In this document: piece after piece, positions 1-7,485 of the stretch
Layout: every line of letters begins with the position of its first letter
How positions within the stretch are numbered: the stretch's first letter is position 1
Origin: Herminiimonas sp.
GTDB lineage: Bacteria > Pseudomonadota > Gammaproteobacteria > Burkholderiales > Burkholderiaceae_D
DNA: 34,189 nucleotides
Direction: 5' to 3'
Assembly: GCA_028292315.1 (NCBI GenBank)
Contig: JAQGMO010000079.1
Span: 1-34,189, forward strand
Made by a program: the position numbers and the translations under genes
Notes under the pieces: model-generated
Database searches by the model: none
What the model was told of the DNA's origin: nothing
What the model saw: the letters and a program-made list of their open reading frames with translations, nothing else

Positions 1-12
1 CAGATGAAACAT

Positions 13-1218
13 TCAATCGCTTAGGACGCCGCGCGCGCGCAACCCTTCGACGTCATCCGGAGTCATGCCAAGCAAATCGCCGAGGACCGCGCCGCCATCC
101 CGACCCATTTGCGGCGCGGCCTGGGCCCGCGCCGCCGGCGTCCGCGAAAACGCCAGCGGCGTTCCCGGCGCGAGCAGGCGTCCGATGCCGGCCTGCTCGA
201 TTTCACTGAACATGGGATTGGCGAGCGAACAGCGCCGGTCGTCCCGCACCAGTTGCCGGAAATCCTGGTATATCCCCCACAGCACGCCGCTGCCGTCGAA
301 ACAACCCTTGATCAGATCAACCGACCGCGCGGCGAACCATGGTTCCAGCACGGCGGCGATGGCGTGGCGCGCGTGATAGCGCCCGCCCTCCGTTTTCAAG
401 TCGACTTCCATCAGCGGTCCGATCATCTCCAGCCGCGCCGACAGGCCGGTGGCGGTTCCGAGCGCTTTCCACTGGCGGTTCGAGATCGCGGCGATCATGA
501 CTTCACGGCCGTCCGCTGTCGCGAAATTGCGCCCGAAAGCGCCATACAAATGATTGCCGATCGGTTCCCTCGATACATCGTTGACCTGCACGTCGCTGAT
601 GTATCCGAGGTTGCCGACGGTAGCCAGCATCACGTCTGACAGGGACAGCGTGACTTCCTGGCCGTGCCCGCTGCGCCGGCGCACCCGCTCGGCGCTGAGC
701 AGGCCGGCGGCCAGATATAAACCGGCCGCCACATCCCAGGCCGGCAATACATGGTTGACCGGTTCTTCATTGCTGCCGGTCGCGATCGGAAATCCGCTGG
801 CGCAGTTGACCGTGTAATCGACCGCGGCGCTGCCGTCGAAATTGCCGGTCAGGCGCATCATGATCAGGTCGCTGCGGCGTTTCGACAAGGCTTCGTAGCT
901 CATCCATCCTTTGGACGGCAGATTGGTCAGCACGATCCCGGCGTCATCGCCGGCGGCGCACATGATGGCCGCGGCCAGCTCCTGCCCTTCAGCCGTGTCG
1001 AGCGCCAGCGAAACCGATTTTTTCGCGCGGTTCAGGCTTGCCCAGTACAGGCTGTCGCCATTGGGCGCCAGCGGCCAGCGGTGAAAGTCGATATTGCCGC
1101 CGACCGGATCGATGCGTATGACTTCGGCGCCCAGCTGGGCCAGCGTCATTGCGCCGAGCGGCGCGGCAATGAAAGCGGATACTTCTACGATCCGCAAACC
1201 CGCGAGGGGTGCATTCAT
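13..1218 (-). CDS. Family III CoA-transferase, Mct-like (2-methylfumaryl-CoA isomerase type)
   Basis: A 401-residue protein of the CaiB/BaiF (family III) CoA-transferase fold. The N-terminal block (AAPLGAMTLAQLGAEVIR, residues 19-36), then GGNIDFHRWP (40-49) and the VDYTVN block (133-138), match my memory of mesaconyl-CoA C1-C4 CoA transferase / 2-methylfumaryl-CoA isomerase better than formyl-CoA transferase or CaiB. The likely catalytic aspartate is D162 in the motif PAWD, close to where the family keeps it. Mct moves CoA within mesaconate between its C1 and C4 carboxyls, as in the 3-hydroxypropionate bicycle. No other gene of that route lies in this window, so the physiological substrate is inferred only. 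It is transcribed away from a transposase remnant that begins about 50 bp upstream. The ATG start at 1218 gives the canonical family N-terminus. Confidence 0.75.
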   Translation of the reverse strand: MNAPLAGLRIVEVSAFIAAPLGAMTLAQLGAEVIRIDPVGGNIDFHRWPLAPNGDSLYWASLNRAKKSVSLALDTAEGQELAAAIMCAAGDDAGIVLTNLPSKGWMSYEALSKRRSDLIMMRLTGNFDGSAAVDYTVNCASGFPIATGSNEEPVNHVLPAWDVAAGLYLAAGLLSAERVRRRSGHGQEVTLSLSDVMLATVGNLGYISDVQVNDVSREPIGNHLYGAFGRNFATADGREVMIAAISNRQWKALGTATGLSARLEMIGPLMEVDLKTEGGRYHARHAIAAVLEPWFAARSVDLIKGCFDGSGVLWGIYQDFRQLVRDDRRCSLANPMFSEIEQAGIGRLLAPGTPLAFSRTPAARAQAAPQMGRDGGAVLGDLLGMTPDDVEGLRARGVLSD

Positions 1219-1270
1219 GGTAGTCCTTTGGCGTTAAGCCTGTTGTGTTTTACGGATGCCAGCACCACTA

Positions 1271-1505
1271 TCAAGCCGCCAGCCTTCTCTCCGAAAGCCA
1301 GGCGGCCTAATGCTGCGCCGGACTCCAGGAGCCTGATGCGGATTAGCGGCGCATGCAATTGTAAAACACCTCGATGCAAGTCGAACAAATCCTGCCTGGC
1401 TTCTTCGCGCGTGGCGTAATCCTGATGGAGCACACGCTCGTTTTTCAAGCTGTTGAAGCAGCCCTCCATCAGCTTGCGCCGGTCGGAGGCTGCGGCGCCA
1501 GACAA
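1271..1505 (-). pseudogene. Decayed C-terminal piece of an IS3-family transposase (OrfB)
   Basis: The minus strand encodes MEGCFNSLKNERV followed by DYATREEARQDLFD, the hallmark region around the last glutamate of the DDE triad in IS3-type OrfB. Near 1376-1379 one extra base shifts the frame; the next frame continues with IEVFYN and then SASGSWSPA, AAWLSERRLAA up to a TGA at 1271-1273. This second frame has two internal stops, at 1343-1345 and 1307-1309. The rest of the transposase, and any terminal inverted repeats, were not found upstream. It is a dead fragment. It lies between the Mct-like gene and phnD, so an old insertion or rearrangement happened at this junction. Confidence 0.8.
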
Positions 1506-1694
1506 ATACTTCGCCCATGGACAGCCCAGCAGGATGAGTCAGTCAATGTCCTGTTGCAGGTCGGGCAGCTCGCCGGATAAAGGCCTCTCTTCAACCGGAA
1601 CAATCATCGAGGCAACCGACGGCGGATGACCGGAGAAATCAATAATCAGTTGCAGCCCGTTCTTATCAGCCCTACAATCAAACAAAAAAAACCA

Positions 1695-1713
1695 ATAACG
1701 AACGATAACGAAC
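1695..1713. repeat. 10-bp tandem repeat in the phnD leader
   Basis: ATAACGAACG is repeated directly (second copy lacks its last base) just upstream of the phnD ribosome-binding site AGGAGA (1719-1724). It lies in an A-rich stretch and could be a regulator half-site pair, one helical turn apart. I recognise no Pho-box consensus here. The rest of the 1506-1728 gap shows no gene. Confidence 0.4.
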
Positions 1714-1728
1714 ATTTCAGGAGACATC

Positions 1729-2784
1729 ATGCAACATTTCGCCCCATTTCAAGCGAAGCTTTCCCTTGCATCCGCTTGCGCGGCATTAGCTTTCACGGCC
1801 TTTCTCGGCGCAGCGCCGGCTTCCGCGCAGGGCGCCTGTGCGAACCAGGGCGATCTCGATACCATGTACTGCGACGCCAACAAGGACCTGGTGGCGGACA
1901 CCCCGACCGATCCAAAGAAACGCAAGAATCCATCGACACTGGTGTTTACATATACCCCGGTGGAAGATCCGGCCGTGTATGCCAAGATTTTTGAACCGTT
2001 CACGCAAAACCTGGCGCAATGCACCGGCAAGAAAGTCGTGTTTTATCAGGTCCAGTCGAATGCGGCCGAAATCGAAGCCATGCGTTCCGGCCGGTTGCAC
2101 GTCGGCGGTTTTTCAACCGGTCCGACTGCCTATGCGGTGAATATCGCGGGCGCCGTGCCGTTTGCCGTCAAAGGGACGGAAAAGGAATTTCAGGGCTACA
2201 ACCTGATCGTGGTGGTCAAAAAGGATAGCCCATATCAAAAACTGTCCGACCTGAAGGGGAAAAAGTTTGCCCACACGTCCCCCTCTTCCAACTCCGGTCA
2301 CATGGCGCCCATGGCCCTGTTCCCCAAGGAAGGCTTGAAACCTGAAACCGACTACAAGATACTGTTCTCGGGCAAGCACGACCAATCGGTGCTCGGCGTC
2401 AGATCGGGCGACTATGACGGCGCGGCGGTCGCTTCCGATGTATTCCACCGGATGGCCGCGCGCGGCCAGGTCAAGGAAGACGAGTTCCGCGTGATCTACC
2501 GCAGCGAAAAATTTCCCACCTCGTCATTCGCCTATTCGCATGACCTGGAACCCGTGCTGCGCGACAAAATGCTGAAGTGTTTCTATGACTATCGCTTCCC
2601 GGCCGACATGCAAAAAGCATTCGACGGCGCCGATCGTTTTGTGCCGGTTACTTACAAGAAAGATTGGGAAATCGTCCGTAATGTTGCGGAAGCCGGCGGC
2701 GAATCGTTCAGCCGCACCGGCTACGACAAGGAAACCGCGCGCGAAGCGGCGGCAGCCGCCAAAAAAGCGGCTGAAAAGAAATAG
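1729..2784 (+). CDS. phnD: PhnD-family phosphonate/phosphite ABC transporter binding protein
   Basis: A 351-residue periplasmic solute-binding protein that delivers an oxyanion such as a phosphonate or phosphite to the PhnCE transporter. The signal peptide runs from residue 1 to ASA at 31-33, with cleavage likely before Q34. The core matches the PhnD family: FTYTPVEDPAVYAKIFEPF, YQVQSNAAEIEAMRSGRLHVG and SPSSNSGHMAP (anion-loop region). Before the core is a short segment with C37, C48 and a spaced DANKDLVAD (49-57), which looks like a possible disulfide or metal loop; that reading is inference. The C-terminus is alanine- and lysine-rich. AGGAGA at 1719-1724 fixes the ATG at 1729. It is the first gene of a phnD-phnC-phnE-phnE unit. 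No C-P lyase or phosphonatase gene follows, so the ligand cannot be named. Confidence 0.88.
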   Translation: MQHFAPFQAKLSLASACAALAFTAFLGAAPASAQGACANQGDLDTMYCDANKDLVADTPTDPKKRKNPSTLVFTYTPVEDPAVYAKIFEPFTQNLAQCTGKKVVFYQVQSNAAEIEAMRSGRLHVGGFSTGPTAYAVNIAGAVPFAVKGTEKEFQGYNLIVVVKKDSPYQKLSDLKGKKFAHTSPSSNSGHMAPMALFPKEGLKPETDYKILFSGKHDQSVLGVRSGDYDGAAVASDVFHRMAARGQVKEDEFRVIYRSEKFPTSSFAYSHDLEPVLRDKMLKCFYDYRFPADMQKAFDGADRFVPVTYKKDWEIVRNVAEAGGESFSRTGYDKETAREAAAAAKKAAEKK

Positions 2785-2809
2785 GCAGTCAAAACACGCA
2801 GTAATACTG

Positions 2810-2870
2810 AAGCGCCCGCGCATGCCCACGTCGCATGAGCCCGCCGCGCGGGCAGCGGGCGCTTTTCTTC
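2810..2870 (+). terminator. Intra-operon Rho-independent terminator/attenuator between phnD and phnC
   Basis: AAGCGCCCGC (2810-2819) pairs perfectly with GCGGGCGCTT (2855-2864), followed by a T-rich run (TTTTCTTC ending at 2870). A smaller inner stem GCCCG/CGGGC (2839-2843/2849-2853) sits in the loop. Partial termination would give more binding protein than transporter, as is common for ABC operons. The hairpin also argues against an ATG at 2835 as the phnC start, since it lies in the loop. Confidence 0.75.
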
Positions 2871-2894
2871 AGTCACACCCGGAAAACCTTTTAC

Positions 2895-3683
2895 ATGAAT
2901 GCATTTGCAAGTAATACGGAGAGCGGCTTTTCATCGCTGGTGATCCGCAATCTCGTCAAGGAATACGCTCCCGGGAAACCGGTATTGAAAAACATTTCGC
3001 TGACTTTCGACAAAAGCGAACTGGTCGCGATCATCGGTCCTTCGGGCACCGGAAAATCGACGCTGATCCGCTGCGTCAATCGCCTGGTTGAGCCGACCTC
3101 CGGCGCCATCCTGCTCGATGGCAAAGACCTGGTAACGGTGCGCGGCAAGGCGCTGCGCGAAGCGCGCCGCAGCATCGGCATGGTGTTCCAGGAATATAAC
3201 CTGGTGGAACGCCTGACCGTAATGGAAAACCTGCTGACCGGACGGCTCGGCTATACGAGCGCATTCAATGCATGGCTGCGCCGCTTCACCGCGGAGGATA
3301 TCCGGCGCGCATTCGAAATGCTGGAAGTGGTCGGCCTGAGCGAGTTCGCCAACCAGCGCGCCGATTCACTGTCGGGCGGCCAACGCCAGCGCGTCGGCAT
3401 TTCGCGCGCGGTAATGCAGGGACCGTCGCTGATCCTGGCCGATGAACCCACTTCCTCGCTGGACCCGAAGACCTCGGTCGAGATCATGGAACTGCTGCAG
3501 CGCGTGGCGCGCGCCAAGAATATTCCCGTGATCGTGAACATGCATGACGTCGAACTTGCCAAACGCTTCGCCTCCCGCATCATCGGCATGTCGAACGGGC
3601 ACGTGGTGTATGACGGCCCGCCCGCCGGCCTCGGCGACGACCGCCTCAAGCAGATTTATGGCGGTGAATCATGGCTGCAATGA
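2895..3683 (+). CDS. phnC: Phosphonate/phosphite ABC transporter ATP-binding protein
   Basis: A 262-residue ATPase that drives the PhnE permeases from the cytoplasmic face. It shows Walker A GPSGTGKS (from about residue 48), a Q-loop [18 protein letters not shown], the signature [11 protein letters not shown] (from 159), Walker B LILADEP and the switch region VNMHDVELA. Its length is that of the PhnC family. I chose the ATG at 2895, with GGAAAA eight bases upstream; an in-frame ATG at 2835 would add 20 unrelated residues encoded inside the intergenic hairpin. The 3' end overlaps phnE by 13 bp, so the two are translationally coupled. Confidence 0.9.
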   Translation: MNAFASNTESGFSSLVIRNLVKEYAPGKPVLKNISLTFDKSELVAIIGPSGTGKSTLIRCVNRLVEPTSGAILLDGKDLVTVRGKALREARRSIGMVFQEYNLVERLTVMENLLTGRLGYTSAFNAWLRRFTAEDIRRAFEMLEVVGLSEFANQRADSLSGGQRQRVGISRAVMQGPSLILADEPTSSLDPKTSVEIMELLQRVARAKNIPVIVNMHDVELAKRFASRIIGMSNGHVVYDGPPAGLGDDRLKQIYGGESWLQ

Positions 3684-4480
3684 CCCCGGTTCTCGCACCC
3701 GCACCCGCACCCGCCAAGCCGTTCAAGCTCGGCACCGGCGCGAAAATCGGCGTCGTCGCGCTAATCCTTTACACGCTCTATGCGGGCGCCAGGCTGGATT
3801 TCACCTGGCAGCGTTTCTACGACGGCCTCGGCAATGCGGCGACCTTCCTTGGCCGCATGTTCCCACCGAATTTCCAGCGCTGGGACATGCTGGTGCAAGG
3901 CCTGGTCGAGTCGCTTGAAATTGCGATCCTGGCCTCCGCGCTCGGCATCCTGGTGTCCCTGCCGATCGGCCTGTGCGCCGCGCGCAACCTGATGCCGCCC
4001 TGGGCCACCTGGCCGGCGCGCACGCTGATTGCGGTCTGCCGCTCGCTCCATCCGGTCATCATGGCGATCCTGTTCGTCAAGGCTGCCGGCTTCGGCGCCC
4101 TGGCGGGCATCCTGGCGCTGGTGGTGGCGTCGATCGGATTCATCGGCAAGCTGTTTGCCGAAGCAATCGAAGAGATTTCATTGAAACAGGTGGAAGCGGT
4201 GCGCGCGACCGGCGCATCGTTCGCCAATGTGCTGACCTTCGGCGTGCTGCCGCAGGTGCTGGCGCGGTTCGTCGGCTTTGCAACCTATCAGCTCGACTCC
4301 AACCTGCGCAATTCGACCATGGTCGGCATCGTCGGCGCCGGCGGCATCGGCGGCACGCTGTTCGCCGCGTTTCAGCGTTTCGATTACGACTTCGTATGCG
4401 CCATCCTGCTCGCGATCATTGCGATGATCATGGTCGGCGAAGTGCTGTCGAACTACGTGAAGAAGGTGCTCCATGTCTAG
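3671..4480 (+). CDS. phnE: Phosphonate/phosphite ABC transporter permease, first copy
   Basis: A 269-residue inner-membrane permease of the binding-protein-dependent (BPD) type. The N-terminus is alanine/proline-rich (residues 5-15), then come about six hydrophobic spans. The PhnE-specific ATPase-docking loop is visible as [16 protein letters not shown] followed by [10 protein letters not shown]. The C-terminal half has the typical [14 protein letters not shown]. The start lies inside the end of phnC and the stop overlaps the second phnE by 8 bp. With its partner it should form the heterodimeric transmembrane channel. Confidence 0.9.
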   Translation: MAAMTPVLAPAPAPAKPFKLGTGAKIGVVALILYTLYAGARLDFTWQRFYDGLGNAATFLGRMFPPNFQRWDMLVQGLVESLEIAILASALGILVSLPIGLCAARNLMPPWATWPARTLIAVCRSLHPVIMAILFVKAAGFGALAGILALVVASIGFIGKLFAEAIEEISLKQVEAVRATGASFANVLTFGVLPQVLARFVGFATYQLDSNLRNSTMVGIVGAGGIGGTLFAAFQRFDYDFVCAILLAIIAMIMVGEVLSNYVKKVLHV

Positions 4481-5297
4481 CGCGGCTTTAAGTACCGCCA
4501 AGCCGGCGGCCGATCGGGTCTGGCAACGCTATACCTTCGCGCAGCGCATGGCACGCTTCATGATCTGGTTCGTGATCGTGGCGTCTATCGTCGCCGCGGG
4601 GCGCACGGTGGAAGTGATTCCGGAATTCCTGGCCGATGCGCCGGAACAGATCGCCGACCTGCTGAAACGGATGTGGCCGCCGGCGGTGGACTATTATCCG
4701 CGCGGCATCCACGAGGCGCTGGTTGAAACGCTGCATATCGCATCGCTGGGCACCATTCTTGCGATCATCATGGCGGTGCCGTTCGGCCTGCTGGCCGCGC
4801 GCAACCTGACGCGCAACCGCTTCATCAACTTCCTTGCCAGGCTGGTGCTGGTATCGAGCCGCTCGGTCAATTCGCTGGTGTGGGCCTTGCTGTTTGTGGG
4901 CATCTTCGGGCCGGGCGCGCTGGCGGGCACGCTGGCGATCGCGTTCCGCTCGATCGGCTTCATCGGCAAGCTGCTGGGCGAGGCCATCGAGGAAGCCCAC
5001 AAGGGCTCGATCGAAGCATTGCAGGCAGCCGGCGCATCGACCGGGGCGCAGATCTGGTACGGCTACTGGCCGCAGGTCAAGCCGGCTTTCTGGTCGATCG
5101 TGCTGCTGCGCTGGGATATCAATGTGCGCGAGTCGGCGGTGCTTGGACTGGTCGGCGCCGGCGGCATCGGCATGGTGATGAACGCGGCGCAGGACCTGTT
5201 CCAGTGGGACCGGGTGGCAATGGTGCTGGTGGCGATCTTTGCAGTGGTGGTTGTGGCCGAAGTGGTGATTACGCAGATACGCAAGCGTATGATTTAA
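4473..5297 (+). CDS. phnE: Phosphonate/phosphite ABC transporter permease, second copy
   Basis: A 274-residue permease paralogous to the gene just upstream: compare [25 protein letters not shown] and ESAVLGLVGAGGIGM. It has a longer N-terminal cytoplasmic stretch and the loop PAVDYYPRGIHEALVETLHIA that precedes the BPD domain. Two separate phnE genes in tandem are common in operons of this type. It starts within the previous gene and is the last gene of the unit; a toxin-antitoxin locus with its own promoter begins 84 bp later. No catabolic gene follows. Confidence 0.9.
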   Translation: MSSAALSTAKPAADRVWQRYTFAQRMARFMIWFVIVASIVAAGRTVEVIPEFLADAPEQIADLLKRMWPPAVDYYPRGIHEALVETLHIASLGTILAIIMAVPFGLLAARNLTRNRFINFLARLVLVSSRSVNSLVWALLFVGIFGPGALAGTLAIAFRSIGFIGKLLGEAIEEAHKGSIEALQAAGASTGAQIWYGYWPQVKPAFWSIVLLRWDINVRESAVLGLVGAGGIGMVMNAAQDLFQWDRVAMVLVAIFAVVVVAEVVITQIRKRMI

Positions 5298-5325
5298 GTA
5301 AGCCGGTTTCCGAAATTGCCTATTC

Positions 5326-5379
5326 TTGCAATGATCAATCGTTTAAACTAAACTAACCGGACTTAGTTTAAAAGGAAGG
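5326..5379 (+). promoter_or_regulatory. Promoter and palindromic operator of the toxin-antitoxin operon
   Basis: TTTAAACTAA (5342-5351) and TTAGTTTAAA (5363-5372) are perfect reverse complements, 21 bp apart centre to centre, that is two helical turns. A -35-like TTGCAA (5326-5331) and -10-like TAAACT (5349-5354) are spaced 17 bp, so the -10 overlaps the left arm. The ribosome-binding site AAGGAAGG (5372-5379) abuts the right arm. This fits autorepression by the Phd-type antitoxin, the usual logic of type II systems. Confidence 0.75.
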
Positions 5380-5381
5380 TT

Positions 5382-5627
5382 ATGGAAACCGTCAATATTC
5401 ACGAAGCCAAGACGAATTTATCGCGCCTGGTCGACCAGGCGGCGCGCGGAGAGCCTTTCGTCATCGCCAAAGCGGGCAAACCGCTCGTAAAGGTCATGCC
5501 GCTGGATGCGCCGGCTGCCGGGCAAGTCCGGCGTCTGGGCTTTATGGCTGGCGAGATCGCCGTGCCCGACGATTTCGATCGGATGGGTGGAACACAAATC
5601 GAACAGTTGTTTAGCGGCGGCGCATGA
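5382..5627 (+). CDS. Type II antitoxin, Phd/YefM family
   Basis: An 81-residue antitoxin. The N-terminal DNA-binding part shows the Phd/YefM pattern VNIHEAKTNLSRLVDQAARGE followed by PFVIAKAGKPLVKVMPL (split across residues 4-41). The tail (residues 50-81, GEIAVPDDFDRMG...) should wrap the toxin and block its active site. It probably binds the palindrome directly upstream and represses its own operon. The stop overlaps the start of the PIN toxin by 4 bp (ATGA), so they are co-translated. Confidence 0.88.
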   Translation: METVNIHEAKTNLSRLVDQAARGEPFVIAKAGKPLVKVMPLDAPAAGQVRRLGFMAGEIAVPDDFDRMGGTQIEQLFSGGA

Positions 5628-6010
5628 AGTTATTGCTCGATACACATTTACTGCTATGGGCCGCCGGGCAACCGGAACGACTTTCCTCCACTGCACGTGC
5701 CTTAATTAATAATTTGGACAATGAATTACTGTTCAGCGCAGCGAGTATCTGGGAAGTTTCAATCAAACGGGGCCTCGGGCGGGACGACTTCCGCGTAGAT
5801 CCCCGGCTGCTGCGACGTGGCCTGCTCGATAACGGCTATATCGAATTACCTGTCACGAGCATGCATGCCGTGACTGTAGACGGCATGCCGCCGGTCCACA
5901 AAGACCCGTTCGATCGTATCCTTGTCGCCCAGGCGACGGTCGAGGGCATTACCCTGTTGACCGCCGATCCACTGGTGGCCCGGTATCCGGGCCCGATACG
6001 CAGCGTCTGA
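5624..6010 (+). CDS. PIN-domain ribonuclease toxin, VapC-like
   Basis: A 128-residue PIN-domain protein. Acidic residues that bind the metal ion are in place: D6 (MKLLLDTH), E44 (SIWEVSIK), D97 (KDPFDR) and D115 (LTAD). The family cleaves RNA, often tRNA or rRNA, when the antitoxin is degraded. All motifs are intact, so it should be active if expressed. The partner upstream is of Phd type rather than AbrB-type VapB, a common mix. The next gene lies tail to tail 25 bp away. Confidence 0.88.
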   Translation: MKLLLDTHLLLWAAGQPERLSSTARALINNLDNELLFSAASIWEVSIKRGLGRDDFRVDPRLLRRGLLDNGYIELPVTSMHAVTVDGMPPVHKDPFDRILVAQATVEGITLLTADPLVARYPGPIRSV

Positions 6011-6035
6011 AGCCGTCCGACCACGTACTGCTACG

Positions 6036-6698
6036 CTATTTCAGCCGCCCCGTCAGCATCCAGTAATGCTCCAGCCGCAGGATCCGGATATCCCGCACCG
6101 CCCCTGCCAGCTTTTTCCGCAAGCTGCTGTCGGTTGGAAAATTCTTCAGCACTTCATGCCGCTCGCCATTGGCCAGGGTCCGGATCTGATAGGTATTGCC
6201 TTCCAGGTCGGTGCGGGCGATCGGCGTGCTGCTGCCTTCGACATATACGTTATCCAGCAGAACCAGGTGCGTGTCCCTGCCCAGCTTTTCCCGTAACTGC
6301 GCCAGCAATCCAGCCTGGTCTTCGCGCTTGACATGCGACCAGAAGAATCCGGAAAAACATAGCGAGAATTCACCCTCGACCTGAAGATCATAGATATCGT
6401 TCAGCGCAAACGCCACCCTATCGGCCGGCAAGCCCTTGGCTTGCGCGATCTCGAGCATTTCGGGATTGATGTCGGTCGCCAGCACGGACGACGCCTCCTG
6501 CGCCAGCTGCGCGGTCCAGTAGCCGGAGCCGCACGCCAGTTCCAGCACGCGGTGCCCGCTCACTACCTCGCGCACTCTCTCCTTGAGCACGTCGAGGTCC
6601 GCCTGCCGCGCCGATTTACCGTACACTTCCTGCTCATAACTGCTGGCGCGGCGGGCATAATAATCCGCCAGGCCGCCGCCCTCACTTTTCTTCATCAC
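6036..6698 (-). CDS. Class I SAM-dependent methyltransferase
   Basis: A 220-residue Rossmann-fold methyltransferase. The SAM-binding motif I is VLELACGSGYWT (from residue 51), followed by motif II ATDINPEMLEIA and a motif IV region ALNDIYDL. The part after residue 110 (SGFFWSHVKRED, LVLLDNVYVEGS) is typical of small-molecule methyltransferases, but the substrate cannot be read from the sequence. Its start overlaps the end of the HAD phosphatase by 17 bp; with cysB first, this makes a three-gene minus-strand unit. A link to sulfur or methionine metabolism is possible but is inference only. Confidence 0.8.
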   Translation of the reverse strand: MMKKSEGGGLADYYARRASSYEQEVYGKSARQADLDVLKERVREVVSGHRVLELACGSGYWTAQLAQEASSVLATDINPEMLEIAQAKGLPADRVAFALNDIYDLQVEGEFSLCFSGFFWSHVKREDQAGLLAQLREKLGRDTHLVLLDNVYVEGSSTPIARTDLEGNTYQIRTLANGERHEVLKNFPTDSSLRKKLAGAVRDIRILRLEHYWMLTGRLK

Positions 6699-7485
6699 GG
6701 GCCTCCAGGATTGCGTTCACTACTTCCACGAAACCGGCGCCGCATGCCAGTCGGGTCACATAGGCCGGCGGGACCGGCAGTCCACCAAGGAACGGCGCGA
6801 TATTCGCCACGCCGATTGCATTGGGATAATGCGCAAACATCGATGCATCATTGCCGGAATCGCCGACAAAAACAAACTGCTGGCGCGCGCTCGCATCATC
6901 GGTGCCAAACACTTCGTCCAGGATGCGGGCACTCATCGCCTGCTTTGAAAATGCCGCCAGCGAGGCATGCGCATGGATGCTGCTGGCCGTCGCAAAAAAG
7001 CCGTGCGCGCGCATGAAGCTGGTAATTTCGTCGACTTGGTCCGAAGCAAGGCGAGGCATGTTTTCCCCAATATCAAAAGCCAGGTCCGCCACGCGTTGCG
7101 GGGCATCATCCGCCACCGGCACCTGTGGAAAGCGGGCCTGTAAGGTTAACGCAAAGGCATCCAGCCTACGCCGATGTTCACGCCGTGTCGATATATCGGC
7201 ATAGAACAGGCTTTGCTGCCGGCCCTCGCCATCCAGCCAGAATGCGCTGGCGCCGTTTTCAGCGATCACCGCATCGAACCGGCACAGGCGCAGCAGCGGC
7301 AAGGCCCAATAGGTTGGCCGCCCGGTCACCGCGATCAGCCGCACCCGCGCCGCACGCAGGCGGGCCAGCGCCGTCAGCACATCGGGCGTCAATTCGCCGC
7401 CGGTAGTCAGGGTGTCGTCGATGTCGGTCAGCACGCCGCGGATGGCCCGGCGCGCCTGCATTGGCCATTCAGACAATGGCATCAT
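6682..7485 (-). CDS. HAD-superfamily (IIB, Cof-like) sugar-phosphate phosphatase
   Basis: A 267-residue HAD hydrolase. Motif I is LTDIDDTLT with the nucleophile D21 and acid/base D23; motif II is VTGRP (T54); motif III is K181 in SKQ; motif IV is GDSGND (208-213). The large C2-type cap between motifs II and III places it with Cof/mannosyl-3-phosphoglycerate or sucrose-phosphate phosphatases. The exact substrate is unknown. The ATG overlaps the cysB stop by 4 bp and the 3' end overlaps the methyltransferase, so all three are probably co-transcribed. Ten residues precede the usual family start. Confidence 0.82.
   Translation of the reverse strand: MMPLSEWPMQARRAIRGVLTDIDDTLTTGGELTPDVLTALARLRAARVRLIAVTGRPTYWALPLLRLCRFDAVIAENGASAFWLDGEGRQQSLFYADISTRREHRRRLDAFALTLQARFPQVPVADDAPQRVADLAFDIGENMPRLASDQVDEITSFMRAHGFFATASSIHAHASLAAFSKQAMSARILDEVFGTDDASARQQFVFVGDSGNDASMFAHYPNAIGVANIAPFLGGLPVPPAYVTRLACGAGFVEVVNAILEARDEEK

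Noticed and set aside
2835-2894. Upstream ATG as start of phnC
   Set aside because: It lies in the loop of the terminator-like hairpin, has no ribosome-binding site and adds residues not found in the family.
5624-6010. Phage-defence island around the toxin-antitoxin pair
   Set aside because: The neighbours are transport and housekeeping genes; no restriction, recombinase or other defence genes accompany it.
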